Assembly: GCF_028768465.1 (NCBI RefSeq)
Contig: NZ_CP118225.1
Coordinates: 5,127,001 to 5,191,000, forward strand
Direction of reading: 5' to 3'
DNA length: 64,000 bases
DNA from: Rhodopirellula sp. P2
GTDB taxonomy: Bacteria; Planctomycetota; Planctomycetia; Pirellulales; Pirellulaceae
Position 1 is the stretch's first letter. Each line of letters opens with the position of its first letter. The notes beneath the pieces are model-generated. The model searched no databases and was not told the DNA's origin. It saw nothing but the letters and a program-made list of their open reading frames with translations. The position numbers and the translations under genes were made by a program. Positions 9,681 to 18,869 of this stretch are shown piece after piece.

Positions 9681-10844
9681 ATGCAAGCCAACGAACGAGA
9701 CGCCCGTTTTCGCGAAATTCGTGACAAGGTCGAATCTGAACAACGCCTGTCAATGGAAGACGGTTTGTTCCTGTACGATCCCGAGGTTTCGATTCAACAA
9801 GTCGGCGAATTGGCCAACTTCGTTCGTGAACGAAAGAACGGCAACGTTGGTTATTACAACATCAACACGCACCTCAACCCAACCAACGTGTGTGTGTACC
9901 GGTGCCGCTTCTGTGCGTTCCGCAAAGACCTTCGCGACGAGAACGGCTATGCGATGACCGACGAGCAAATCCTGCATCGAGGTGCCGAGGCGACGGCCAA
10001 CGGTTGCACCGAAATGCACATCGTCGGCGGCCTGCACCACCAACGAAAATACGAGTGGTACCGCGACATCATCTCGATGCTAAAAGAGAACTACCCCAAG
10101 ATTCACTTGAAAGCGTGGACCGCCGTCGAAATCGATTGGTTCCGATTCCAAACCAAGAAGTCATTCGAGTGGGTCCTAGACGACATGCGTTCCGCGGGTC
10201 TGGGCAGCATGCCCGGCGGCGGAGCCGAGATCTTCCACCCCGAAGTTCGCGACCAACTTTGCGAACACAAAGCCAACACGCCGGCATGGCTGGAAATTCA
10301 TCGGACTGCCCATCGAATTGGCTTGAAGACCAACTGCACAATGCTTTACGGCCACGTCGAAAAAGCCTTCCACCGCATCGATCACTTGATGCGGTTGCGA
10401 GAATTGCAGGACAAAACGAACGGGTTCCAGGTCTTCATTCCGTTGGCGTTTCACCCTGACAACACGAAGCTCTCAGATCTGAAGAAGCCCTCGGGGCTGA
10501 TGGACCTGCGAACCATGGCGATCAGCCGCCTGATGCTGGACAACATCCAGCACATCAAGGCGTACTGGATCATGCTGGGAATTGAAACGGCCCAGACCGC
10601 TTTGGCTTACGGTGCGGACGACATCGACGGAACCGTCCGACACGAATTGATCTACCACGACGCGGGCGCCAAGACTCCCGAGTTCATGTCCGTCGACCAA
10701 ATCAAAGACCTGATTCGCGAAGCCGGCCGGGATCCGATCGAACGCGACACGACCTACAACCGAGTGATCCGGGACGAGAACGATTTCACCGTTTGGCAAT
10801 CGGGTGAAAGTGTCGACGCCCAATCGGAACTGGCCGGGGCCTAA
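9681..10844 (+). CDS. mqnE: Aminofutalosine synthase MqnE (radical SAM)
   Basis: 387 residues from ATG 9681; a TTG eight codons earlier is less likely. The radical-SAM cysteines are Cys71, Cys75 and Cys78 (C-V-Y-R-C-R-F-C), which hold the 4Fe-4S cluster. The segment after them, the G-M-P-G-G-G-A-E-I-F run and the D-A-G-A-K-T-P end region are typical of MqnE. The enzyme joins the MqnA product to SAM to form 6-amino-6-deoxyfutalosine, which commits chorismate carbon to the futalosine pathway. It is the last gene of the cluster; the 248-bp repeat array begins about 50 bases after its stop. Confidence 0.93.
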   Translation: MQANERDARFREIRDKVESEQRLSMEDGLFLYDPEVSIQQVGELANFVRERKNGNVGYYNINTHLNPTNVCVYRCRFCAFRKDLRDENGYAMTDEQILHRGAEATANGCTEMHIVGGLHHQRKYEWYRDIISMLKENYPKIHLKAWTAVEIDWFRFQTKKSFEWVLDDMRSAGLGSMPGGGAEIFHPEVRDQLCEHKANTPAWLEIHRTAHRIGLKTNCTMLYGHVEKAFHRIDHLMRLRELQDKTNGFQVFIPLAFHPDNTKLSDLKKPSGLMDLRTMAISRLMLDNIQHIKAYWIMLGIETAQTALAYGADDIDGTVRHELIYHDAGAKTPEFMSVDQIKDLIREAGRDPIERDTTYNRVIRDENDFTVWQSGESVDAQSELAGA

Positions 10845-10896
10845 CGGCAACCGCGACGCGCACGCTTTCCGCCCCCCCGCGGTGGCGGGCGTTTGG

Positions 10897-12659
10897 CCCC
10901 TGTGATTGCTTGCTGAATTGGCGAATTCAACCGCGGAGCAGTGACAACTGGCAGCCTCGGGTTTCACCCCGAAGTCTCGTGAGCCAGCATCAAAACGGAC
11001 CAGCCGCGAAGCGGCGGCAGAGGTTCGAAACGCGTTCCCGGCTGTCGTCGCTCCGCGACTTGAGGGACGTGTCGCGGTGTTGGTGACCTTGGGTTGAAAC
11101 CCAAGGCTTTCGGCTGTCGTCGCTCCGCGACTGGTGAGCACGCACCCCTGTGAATGCGTGCTGCGTCGGCGAATACAACCGCGGAGCGGTGGCAGCTGGC
11201 AGCCTCGGGTTTCAACCCGAGGCCTCGTGAGCCAGCATCAAAACGGACCAGCCGCGAAGCGGCGGCAGGTGTTCCGTACGCGTTCCCGGATGTCGTCGCT
11301 CCGCGACTTGAGGGACGTGTCGCGGTGTTGGTGACCTTGGGTTGAAACCCAAGGCTTTCGGCTGTCGTCGCTCCGCGACTGGTGAGCACGCACCCCTGTG
11401 AATGCGTGCTGCGTCGGCGAATACAACCGCGGAGCGGTGGCAGCTGGCAGCCTCGGGTTTCAACCCGAGGCCTCGTGAGCCAGCATCAAAACAGACCAGC
11501 CGCGAAGCGGCGGCAGGTGTTCCGTACGCGTTCCCGGATGTCGTCGCTCCGCGACTTGAGGGACGTGTCGCGGTGTTGGTGACCTTGGGTTGAAACCCAA
11601 GGCTTTCGGATGTCGTCGCTCCGCGACTGGCGAGCACACGCCCCTGTGAATGCGTGCTGCATTGGCGAATACAACCGCGGAGCGGTGACAGCTGGCAGCC
11701 TCGGGTTTTAACCCGAGGGCTCGTGAGCCAGCATCAAAACGGACCAGCCGCGAAGCGGCGGCAGAGGTTCGGAACGCGTTCCCGGATGTCGTCGCTCCGC
11801 GACTTGGGGGACGTGTCGCGGTGTTGGTGACCTTGGGTTGAAACCCAAGGCTTTCGGATGTCGTCGCTCCGCGACTGGTGAGCGCGCACCCCGGTGAATG
11901 CGTGCTGCGTTGGCGAATACAACCGCGGAGCGGTGACAGCTGGCAGCCTCGGGTTTTAACCCGAGGGCTCGTGAGCCAGCATCAAAACGGACCAGCCGCG
12001 AAGCGGCGGCAGAGGTTCGGAACGCGTTCCCGGATGTCGTCGCTCCGCGACTTGGGGGACGTGTCGCGGTGTTGGTGACCTTGGGTTGAAACCCAAGGCT
12101 TTCGGATGTCGTCGCTCCGCGACTGGTGAGCGCGCACCCCGGTGAATGCGTGCTGCGTTGGCGAATACAACCGCGGAGCGGTGACAGCTGGCAGCCTCGG
12201 GTTTTAACCCGAGGGCTCGTGAGCCAGCATCAAAACGGACCAGCCGCGAAGCGGCGGCAGAGGTTCGGAACGCGTTCCCGGATGTCGTCGCTCCGCGACT
12301 TGGGGGACGTGTCGCGGTGTTGGTGACCTTGGGTTGAAACCCAAGGCTTTCGGCTGTCGTCGCTCCGCGACTGGTGAGCACGCACCCCTGTGAATGCGTG
12401 CTGCGTTGGCAAACTCAACCGCGGAGCGGTGGCAGCTGGCAGCCTCGGGTTTCAACCCGAGGCCTCGTGAGCCAGCATCAAAACGGACAAGCCGCGAAGC
12501 GGCGGCAGAGGTTCGGAACGCGTTCCCGGATGCCGTCGCTCCGCGACTGGGGGGACGTGTTGTGGTGTTGGTGACCTTGGGTTGAAACCCAAGGCTTTCG
12601 GCTGTCGTCGCTCCGCGACTGATGAGCACGCGCCCCTGTGAATGCGTGCTGCGTCGGCG
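10897..12659. repeat. Tandem array of seven 248-bp hairpin-rich repeats
   Basis: A marker string (GAGCCAGCATCAAAAC) recurs at 10981, 11229, 11477, 11725, 11973, 12221 and 12469, exactly 248 bases apart each time. Unit boundaries set at the CCCCTGTGA string run from 10897 to 12632, with a 27-base partial eighth unit to 12659. The first unit is the most diverged. Each unit holds a near-palindrome CCTCGGGTT..AACCCGAGG, a second CCTTGGGTT..AACCCAAGG (for example 11087-11106), and short hairpins of the GTCGC-TCC-GCGAC and CCGC-GAA-GCGG kind. Reading frames of up to 141 codons run through it in several frames but merely follow the period. It lies between convergent mqnE and dapA. Confidence 0.95.
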
Positions 12660-12716
12660 TGCCGATTGGTGCCATTCACCATCCACGAATTCGGTTGCCC
12701 ATCCCTGCGAGCGCAC

Positions 12717-12747
12717 AAAAAATGCGGCATCCGTTCTGGAAACCGCA
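12717..12747 (-). terminator. Rho-independent terminator of dapA
   Basis: Read on the minus strand, TGCGG and TCC pair with GGA and CCGCA around a small loop (bases 12723-12747), followed directly by six T (12717-12722). It lies about 36 bases past the dapA stop, in the right orientation. It may also protect dapA from antisense transcription out of the repeat array. Confidence 0.6.
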
Positions 12748-12782
12748 CTTTCTAAATTCAGTGTCTTCGAGTCACCAACTGC

Positions 12783-13709
12783 TCACGCACCGCTGGCTTG
12801 CAATTGGCCGGCGATGGCGGGTTCCATCCCGAACTTCACCAGGGTCTCTTGCAGGGTCGCTCGGTCTGCGTCGTCCAATGGGACCATCGGCAAACGCATC
12901 TCGCCGGTGTCGCGACCGACCATTTGCATCGCGGCTTTGACAGGGATCGGGTTGGTCGCAAGCCCCAGCATCTTGCTGCACAACGAATACAAACGATGGT
13001 GCAGCTCAGCAGCTTTGGTGTAGTCACCCGCAGCAGCCGTTTGAACCATTTCCAACATCACTGAGGGCACCAAGTTGGCAGCGACTGAAATCACGCCTTC
13101 GGCACCCACGCTCATCATTGGCAAGGTCAACGAATCGTCACCCGACAACACGGTCAGGTTCGTCGCACCCAAAATCGCCGTGCATTGATCCAAGGAACCG
13201 GTCGCTTCTTTGACCATCGTGATCCCTGGCAATTCTGCCAATCGCACGATCGTGTCGACTTCGATGTTCTTTGCCGAGCGGCCAGGAATGTTGTAAACGC
13301 AAACTGGAATGTCGACGGCTTCTGCAACTGCACGGAAGTGCTGGAACATGCCTTCTTGCGTTGGCTTGTTGTAATAAGGTGCGACCTGCAAGGTTGCATC
13401 GGCACCTTCGGATGCGGCACGACGAGTCAAACGCAGTGCTTCGGCGGTGCTGTTGCTGCCCGTGCCAGCCATGACCTTCACTCGACCCGCGACATGCTGG
13501 ATCGTGAACGAGATCACTCGTTCGTGTTCTTCGTGAGTCAACGTGGGTGACTCACCCGTCGTTCCGCATGGCACGATGCAAGTCACGCCAGCATCGATTT
13601 GAAAGTCGATTTGTTCGGCCAAACGTTTCTCGTCGACTTGTCCATCGCGAAAGGGGGTCACAATGGCGGTAGACAGACCAGCGAAATCGCTGCCTTTTCT
13701 AGGAGACAT
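12783..13709 (-). CDS. dapA: 4-hydroxy-tetrahydrodipicolinate synthase (DapA)
   Basis: 308 residues from ATG 13709. TIM-barrel class I aldolase of the DapA family. The Schiff-base Lys is Lys167 (I-T-M-V-K-E-A-T-G), with Tyr139 and the Thr50-Thr51 pair of the catalytic triad (C-G-T-T-G-E-S-P) and Arg144 in place for the substrate carboxylate. The enzyme condenses pyruvate with aspartate semialdehyde in lysine and diaminopimelate synthesis. Length and motifs agree with true DapA rather than N-acetylneuraminate lyase. The gene stands alone, with a terminator downstream and about 360 bases of non-coding DNA upstream. Confidence 0.93.
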   Translation of the reverse strand: MSPRKGSDFAGLSTAIVTPFRDGQVDEKRLAEQIDFQIDAGVTCIVPCGTTGESPTLTHEEHERVISFTIQHVAGRVKVMAGTGSNSTAEALRLTRRAASEGADATLQVAPYYNKPTQEGMFQHFRAVAEAVDIPVCVYNIPGRSAKNIEVDTIVRLAELPGITMVKEATGSLDQCTAILGATNLTVLSGDDSLTLPMMSVGAEGVISVAANLVPSVMLEMVQTAAAGDYTKAAELHHRLYSLCSKMLGLATNPIPVKAAMQMVGRDTGEMRLPMVPLDDADRATLQETLVKFGMEPAIAGQLQASGA

Positions 13710-14070
13710 CAAGCACGTCCGGAACAGAAGTCAAGAAAAAAGTAGATGGAACAAGCGAGCAGTTTAGCGTTTTTCCAGAACATTTCACGGCCCAAAATGG
13801 CGTCGAAATGAACAGTCTGCGGCACTCGCTAGCTGTGTTGGCACACGGTCACGCTGCGGCGACCATTCCAGCAAGGGCTCATTCACGAATGCAGGCCAGG
13901 GGGAGCCTGGCGGGACGAGGAATCGATCAACTCGCCCAATGGTCAGACACGTCCGCGAAACAGAAGTTCGGCCGAAGCAAGATTGCTTTGCCGAATTGCG
14001 AGACGTCTGTTGAATACACTGGTCGCCCCAATCGCAGGGATCAAGGACGACCTCTCTTCAAGGATCGGGA
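13710..14070. other. Intergenic region, no gene seen
   Basis: 361 bases upstream of dapA and downstream of the LuxR-type regulator gene. A weak open frame on the plus strand runs from 13808 into the regulator gene on the opposite strand and has no recognisable protein character. No hairpin terminator or known RNA was seen. Confidence 0.5.
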
Positions 14071-14703
14071 TCAGACCAAGTTCTTGCGAACGGCCCACAC
14101 GGCAGCTTGGGTCCGGTCCGAAACGCCGAGCTTACGCAGGATGTGCTGCACGTGCTCTTTGACGGTTTCGTAGCTGATGCCCAACATCTTGGCGATCTCT
14201 TTGTTGGTCAAACCCAACGCCATTTGACGCAACACTTCGCTTTCACGCTGAGTCAACGGCACGTCGATGTCTTGGTTCATGCGAGGAGTCGCCAAGGCAC
14301 CTGTGACGCGGCGAAGTTCTTCGCGTGTCCAAGATTGCTGACCGTCGAATGCCAAGTTCAAGGCTTCGATCAATCGTTCGACGGGCGCCGTTTTCAGGAT
14401 GTAACCACAAGCGCCGAGAGCCACTGCTCGGGCGACGTAGGTGGGGTTGTCATAACCCGAGAACAACAGGATCGGCAGATCAGGGTGATCGAGTTTGATA
14501 CGACCAAGCGTGTTCAGCCCGTCACCACCCTCCATCCGGATGTCAAGCAACACGGCATCAAGAGGGGTACTGGAGACGATCTCAAGAGCGTCGGCAGCCT
14601 TGTCAGCTTGCGCAACCACTTCGATTCCAGTCCCTTCGAGGGCGGAGAGAGTTCCCAGCCGGGAGACTTCGTGGTCGTCGACGATCAATAAGCGTTTTGA
14701 CAT
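14071..14703 (-). CDS. NarL/FixJ-type response regulator with LuxR DNA-binding domain
   Basis: 210 residues. The receiver domain spans residues 1-120 with the acidic pocket Asp9-Asp10, phospho-acceptor Asp54 (V-L-L-D-I-R-M) and Lys104. The LuxR-type helix-turn-helix covers about 149-203: L-T-Q-R-E-S-E-V-L, then L-T-N-K-E-I-A-K and E-T-V-K-E-H-V. It should bind DNA as a dimer on phosphorylation. No histidine kinase is adjacent, so it is an orphan regulator here; the signal is unknown. The upstream side is the longest gene-free stretch in the window, which may hold its promoter. Confidence 0.92.
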   Translation of the reverse strand: MSKRLLIVDDHEVSRLGTLSALEGTGIEVVAQADKAADALEIVSSTPLDAVLLDIRMEGGDGLNTLGRIKLDHPDLPILLFSGYDNPTYVARAVALGACGYILKTAPVERLIEALNLAFDGQQSWTREELRRVTGALATPRMNQDIDVPLTQRESEVLRQMALGLTNKEIAKMLGISYETVKEHVQHILRKLGVSDRTQAAVWAVRKNLV

Positions 14704-15888
14704 CAGTAATTTCCATTCGGATAAGAGGTATGAGCGGGAGCCGTGGAGGGCTGCTGGGCAATCGAAGTGGGTAAAATGGTTTGTAACTCAAACAACTAAC
14801 GGCGAAAACCGGCATAGTTGACATGTGACTCATTTGTCCATCGACATCGCACCGCACGATCCTTTGCACGTTAAACCTTAGCTTATTAACACCAAGAGGC
14901 TAGGGACGATCCGGTCATTCGAGCGATGTCAATTACGCACTCCCCATGCCGGAAAAGTCTTAAAACACGCAATGCAAGCAAAAACAGGGGTTTCCGACCA
15001 TCCCCTCCAGCGACAGTGCCGTTTAAGAAAGAAAAGAACGCTCAATTTTATCCCCCTACTCCAGAGAACTTCACTTCACTAACAGGGTGTTTTTAATCGT
15101 TCCATGTCACAAAACTGGCACAACTGAACTTTGAATCGGTGCTAACAAATATCGATTTCTTTCCAATGGTCGGATCAATTTTCCGTCCGCCGGCGAAGGG
15201 CAAGCCGCCCCGCCACCTTCGGCAACCAAGGAACAAATTTGAATACGCCGCCCGCCGCTTCGGGGATCGTGCTCACCCCATTTTTAACAACGATTTGTTG
15301 TTGAAGAACGTTGAATCGACTTGTTCACCCCAACCCATTCGGTCGTTTCAAAGTAAATCGATGAAGACCGTCGTCCGTCACAAACGGATCACAAAACACC
15401 CCTGCGTGAGCCCTGCAACCGACTTTACCGTTTGCGCCCCGCCGCAAGAAAGGATCTTAGACCGGACTGCGGGGGGACGGCCACGCGAAGAGGCCCCCTG
15501 CTGGTTTTTGCAGTGGAGCCTGATCTCACATTCGAAGCAATTGAAGGTTGAGAAACCCCCAAAGTGGCACTGCTCGGCCTGCCGTCCGCCGCCCGACTTG
15601 CTGTCGCGGAAAATCGATCGCCGTGATGGTTATCAAATTGACATCATCACTTCCGATCAGCAGAAATCGTCTCAGAATGCGACGTCATTCCCGTCATGAG
15701 ACCCCCGGTGGGGCGGAGACCATCCCCTGCATGAGACGGTTCGAGCAAGAATCCTGGAGTGATCCTCGAACGCTCGAACACTGCCCCCAAGCAACTCCAC
15801 TGCGGCGGCTGATGCAGGGGTCGTGAGACCGATGCAATGCGGGTAAACTCCGCGGTTTGAAACCCACCGGATTCGGAGATTTGGATTG
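14704..15888. other. Long gene-poor region, relatively AT-rich
   Basis: 1185 bases between the divergent starts of the LuxR-type regulator and the acidic unknown gene. Its first half is visibly richer in A and T than flanking genes. A 186-codon frame (15139-15699, plus) lacks domain features and a convincing start, so I do not call it. Small inverted repeats are present, such as AACAA..TTGTT near 15288-15302 and CCCCTGCAT..ATGCAGGGG at about 15723 and 15813. It may hold promoters or an untranslated RNA; nothing specific is recognisable. Confidence 0.5.
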
Positions 15889-16995
15889 ATGGCGAAAGGA
15901 TTGTTCACCCAGGGCATGTGCGTGCTATTGCGCCGTCCGCTCGAGTTGGACGAAATCCAATCGCGTCTGAAGCAGTTTCAGTTGGCTGGTCGCCAGGAAT
16001 CGCTGGACGACGAGGATTCCCCTGAAACACTGATCTATGAATTCCGGCCCGAAGTCGGCGGTCACTTGCTGGTCACCCCAGCATCGATCCCCTGGCCCGA
16101 CGACATGGGCGATCCCGATGAATCACCGGAGCGATTCGTCGCTTGGTCACTCGGCCAATTCGGGCCGCTCGCGTTCCCCGGATGCCTCTCGCGAGCCTGC
16201 GACCAAACGCGGCACTGGGACGATATGCCGGACATCCAATCCGAGCACACATGCCATATCCGATTGCTGATCAGCTATGTGTTGGGCACCGAAGAAGACG
16301 AAGAGGAGGACGACGATGACCTGCCTCTGGTGCCTGACGACTACGAAGCCATCGACGAATTGCACTTCTTGACCAAAGCGGTTGCCGCGTTGCTCGAGTC
16401 GCCCGACGCGATCTGCTACTTCAATCCCGGCGGCGAGGTCCTGTGTGACGAAAACGTCCTCCGCCAAGGACTCAATCACGCTTGGAACCTGGAATTGCCA
16501 CCGCTGGACATGTGGACCAATGTCCGGGTGTACGTCGATGACAATCGATTCGCGATCATGGACACCGTGGGCAACGGCCAGTTCGATCTGCCGGACATGG
16601 AAGCCGTGTTTCCGCTTTCAGAATACGTTGCCGAAGATGTCGAACGATTCCTCCGCCACGCTTCGCTGTATTTGTTAGCGGGCGATGAAGAAGTGACGAC
16701 GGGCGACACGGCCGATGGCCCTGGCGGCCAGACCTGGTTGGCAATGGAATGCGACCAATCGCTCTCCGATCCGCCTCGCCCCACGATTCGCTGGATTCCG
16801 GATGACGGCCGCGACATCCCTGAACACCTGATGGACCCCGGCACGATCGACGAGGACTTTTCGGCGTTCGATGATGATGTCGACGAAGCCTTCCTGGACG
16901 ATCATGATTTTGGTTCCGGCGGGTTCGATCCCAGTGGCACGGAATACCTGGATTCCGAACCCTTCGACCCAGACAAACCAGACGACGACGATTGA
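15889..16995 (+). CDS. Acidic protein of unknown function, possibly DUF4261-related
   Basis: 368 residues from ATG 15889 (a TTG lies one codon earlier). Very acidic, with a Glu/Asp run around residues 136-146 and an Asp-rich C-terminal tail of about 60 residues. No signal peptide or membrane segment, so probably cytoplasmic. The middle part (W-T-N-V-R-V-Y-V-D-D, then I-M-D-T-V-G-N-G-Q-F-D-L-P-D, then a Y-L-L-A-G segment) loosely resembles the DUF4261 pattern of a D-T-x-G strand followed by L-P-D; this is a guess by eye. It stands alone upstream of zwf. Function unknown. Confidence 0.75.
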   Translation: MAKGLFTQGMCVLLRRPLELDEIQSRLKQFQLAGRQESLDDEDSPETLIYEFRPEVGGHLLVTPASIPWPDDMGDPDESPERFVAWSLGQFGPLAFPGCLSRACDQTRHWDDMPDIQSEHTCHIRLLISYVLGTEEDEEEDDDDLPLVPDDYEAIDELHFLTKAVAALLESPDAICYFNPGGEVLCDENVLRQGLNHAWNLELPPLDMWTNVRVYVDDNRFAIMDTVGNGQFDLPDMEAVFPLSEYVAEDVERFLRHASLYLLAGDEEVTTGDTADGPGGQTWLAMECDQSLSDPPRPTIRWIPDDGRDIPEHLMDPGTIDEDFSAFDDDVDEAFLDDHDFGSGGFDPSGTEYLDSEPFDPDKPDDDD

Positions 16996-17123
16996 GCCCT
17001 AGGAATCCGCCGGGCGCCTGCCAGGCACAACTCCCTGCTGCGAACGTCGGTTCTGGCCCACCAAAGCTCATCTCGATTCTATTTCCGTTTGACCGCGATC
17101 CTTTTTGACCCGCAGCGCAGACC

Positions 17124-18578
17124 ATGTCCAATACAATTGTCATCTTCGGTGCCAGTGGCGACCTGACCAGCCGCAAACTGATCCCCGCGCTCTTCCGCCT
17201 CTTCTCTCGCGGACGCTTGCCGGAATCGACTCGCATCGTGGGCGTCTCGCGCAGTCCCTACGAACATTCGCAGTGGCGTGAATCACTTCGCGAAACGACG
17301 GAGAAGTACGTCGGCAAATCCTTCCGCGCCGAGGCCTGGGACTCCTTCGCGCCCAACATCTACTATCAGCCCGGTGACATCAAAGACGCGGACTCCTTCC
17401 AATCCCTCGCGAAGTTCCTGGACGAAATCGAAGAAGGCCAACCGACAGGGCGCGTCTACTACCTGTCGACAATGCCGCAGTTGTACGAAGAAGCCATCCA
17501 GCAACTCGGTGACGCGGGATTGGCCTGCGACCAGAATGGCGCTCGACGCGTGATCATCGAAAAACCGTTTGGCACCGATCTGAAAACGGCTCAAAACCTC
17601 AACGAATCGATCCACCACGTTTTTCGCGAAGACCAGATCTATCGGATCGATCACTACCTGGGCAAGGAAACCGTCCAGAACATCTTCGCACTGCGATTTG
17701 CCAACAGCATCTTTGAACCGCTTTGGAATCGCAATTACATCGATCACGTGCAGATCACCGTGGCCGAAGAAGTCGTCATTGGCCGCCGAGCCGGGTACTA
17801 CGACAACAGCGGCATCCTCCGCGACATGTTCCAAAACCACATCCTGCAACTGATGATGATCACGGCGATGGAACCGCCAGCAAAATTCGACGCGACCTTG
17901 GTTCGTGACGAAAAGGTCAAGGTGCTGCACAGCGTCCGCAAAATGACCGGCGGCGATTTCGCGGCCCAAACCGTCCGCGGCCAATACGATGGCTACTTGC
18001 AAGAAGAAGGCGTGCCGCCGGACAGCCAGACCGAAACCTTCGCGGCATTGAAACTGTACTGCGACAACTGGCGTTGGCAGGGTGTGCCGTTCTTCTTGCG
18101 CAGCGGCAAAGGCATGTCGTGCCGCACGACGCAGATCGTCATCCAGTTCAAAAACGTTCCTCACCAATTGTTCGGCGGCCCCAAACGCCACAACAAACTC
18201 GGCAACCGCTTGGTCATCCAAGTCCAACCGGCCGAAGGCATTCAACTGCACTTCGAAACCAAGGTCGCTGATGCAGGGATGAAAACTCGTACCAATCACT
18301 TGGAGTTCAATTTCCAAGATTCGATCGGCGGCGAAGAAATGCCCGATGCGTACCAACGACTGCTGCTCGATGCGGTCCAGGGCGACGCCAGCCTGTTTGC
18401 CCGCGGCGACGAAGTGGAACTTGCCTGGAGCATCATCGACCCGATCATCGAAGCCTGGCGAAGCCCCGCCTCTCCGCCGCTGCACAACTACCCAACCGGA
18501 CTCTGGGGCCCCGAAGAATGCTCGCAGTGGATGTTCGACCAAAAACGCGAATGGTTCGACGTCTGCCCCGTCATCTGA
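17124..18578 (+). CDS. zwf: Glucose-6-phosphate 1-dehydrogenase
   Basis: 484 residues, normal length for the family. The N-terminal nucleotide-binding motif is G-A-S-G-D-L-T-S-R-K-L at 9-19. The substrate and catalytic signature R-I-D-H-Y-L-G-K-E lies at about 174-182, with the base His at 177 in the conserved D-H-Y-L-G-K core, and E-K-P-F-G-T-D precedes it. The enzyme oxidises glucose 6-phosphate to 6-phosphogluconolactone, the entry to the oxidative pentose phosphate pathway. It appears monocistronic; no pgl or gnd gene is next to it. Confidence 0.95.
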   Translation: MSNTIVIFGASGDLTSRKLIPALFRLFSRGRLPESTRIVGVSRSPYEHSQWRESLRETTEKYVGKSFRAEAWDSFAPNIYYQPGDIKDADSFQSLAKFLDEIEEGQPTGRVYYLSTMPQLYEEAIQQLGDAGLACDQNGARRVIIEKPFGTDLKTAQNLNESIHHVFREDQIYRIDHYLGKETVQNIFALRFANSIFEPLWNRNYIDHVQITVAEEVVIGRRAGYYDNSGILRDMFQNHILQLMMITAMEPPAKFDATLVRDEKVKVLHSVRKMTGGDFAAQTVRGQYDGYLQEEGVPPDSQTETFAALKLYCDNWRWQGVPFFLRSGKGMSCRTTQIVIQFKNVPHQLFGGPKRHNKLGNRLVIQVQPAEGIQLHFETKVADAGMKTRTNHLEFNFQDSIGGEEMPDAYQRLLLDAVQGDASLFARGDEVELAWSIIDPIIEAWRSPASPPLHNYPTGLWGPEECSQWMFDQKREWFDVCPVI

Positions 18579-18869
18579 TCGCGCCCCAGCGATCGGACTG
18601 CAGCTGAAATGAAATGGAAAAGGCCCGACGCGGAGGCGTCCTCTCGACCTGAGCGACGAGTCAACGACACGGGCGGCCAGTCACGCGGGCGGCCAACGAC
18701 ACGGGCCATCAACAAGCCGGGCCGCCAACCTAACAATGCCCGCGAAAAAAGCCTGCGAAGAACCGCTTCGTTGAATTGGCAAACCAAACCGCTCCGAGAA
18801 AGGGATTGCCAAACAACTAAACATTTCGTAGAACAGTGCCAATCAGCTCACACGGAAGTGGTCAAACAG

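Noticed and set aside
10964..12716. Frames of 141-170 codons and several of 62-66 codons inside the first repeat array
   Set aside because: They recur every 248 bases in several frames on both strands and translate hairpin sequence; the period (not divisible by three) shifts frame each unit. No protein character.
15139..15699. 186-codon plus-strand frame
   Set aside because: No domain, signal peptide or membrane segment, mixed composition, and a TTG-like start without ribosome site. Left as non-coding.
17283..18542. 419-codon minus-strand frame
   Set aside because: Antisense shadow of zwf.
18609..18869. 87-codon extension of the DUF1559 protein
   Set aside because: Arg-rich sequence that would place the prepilin site 130 residues from the start; ATG 18870 is better.
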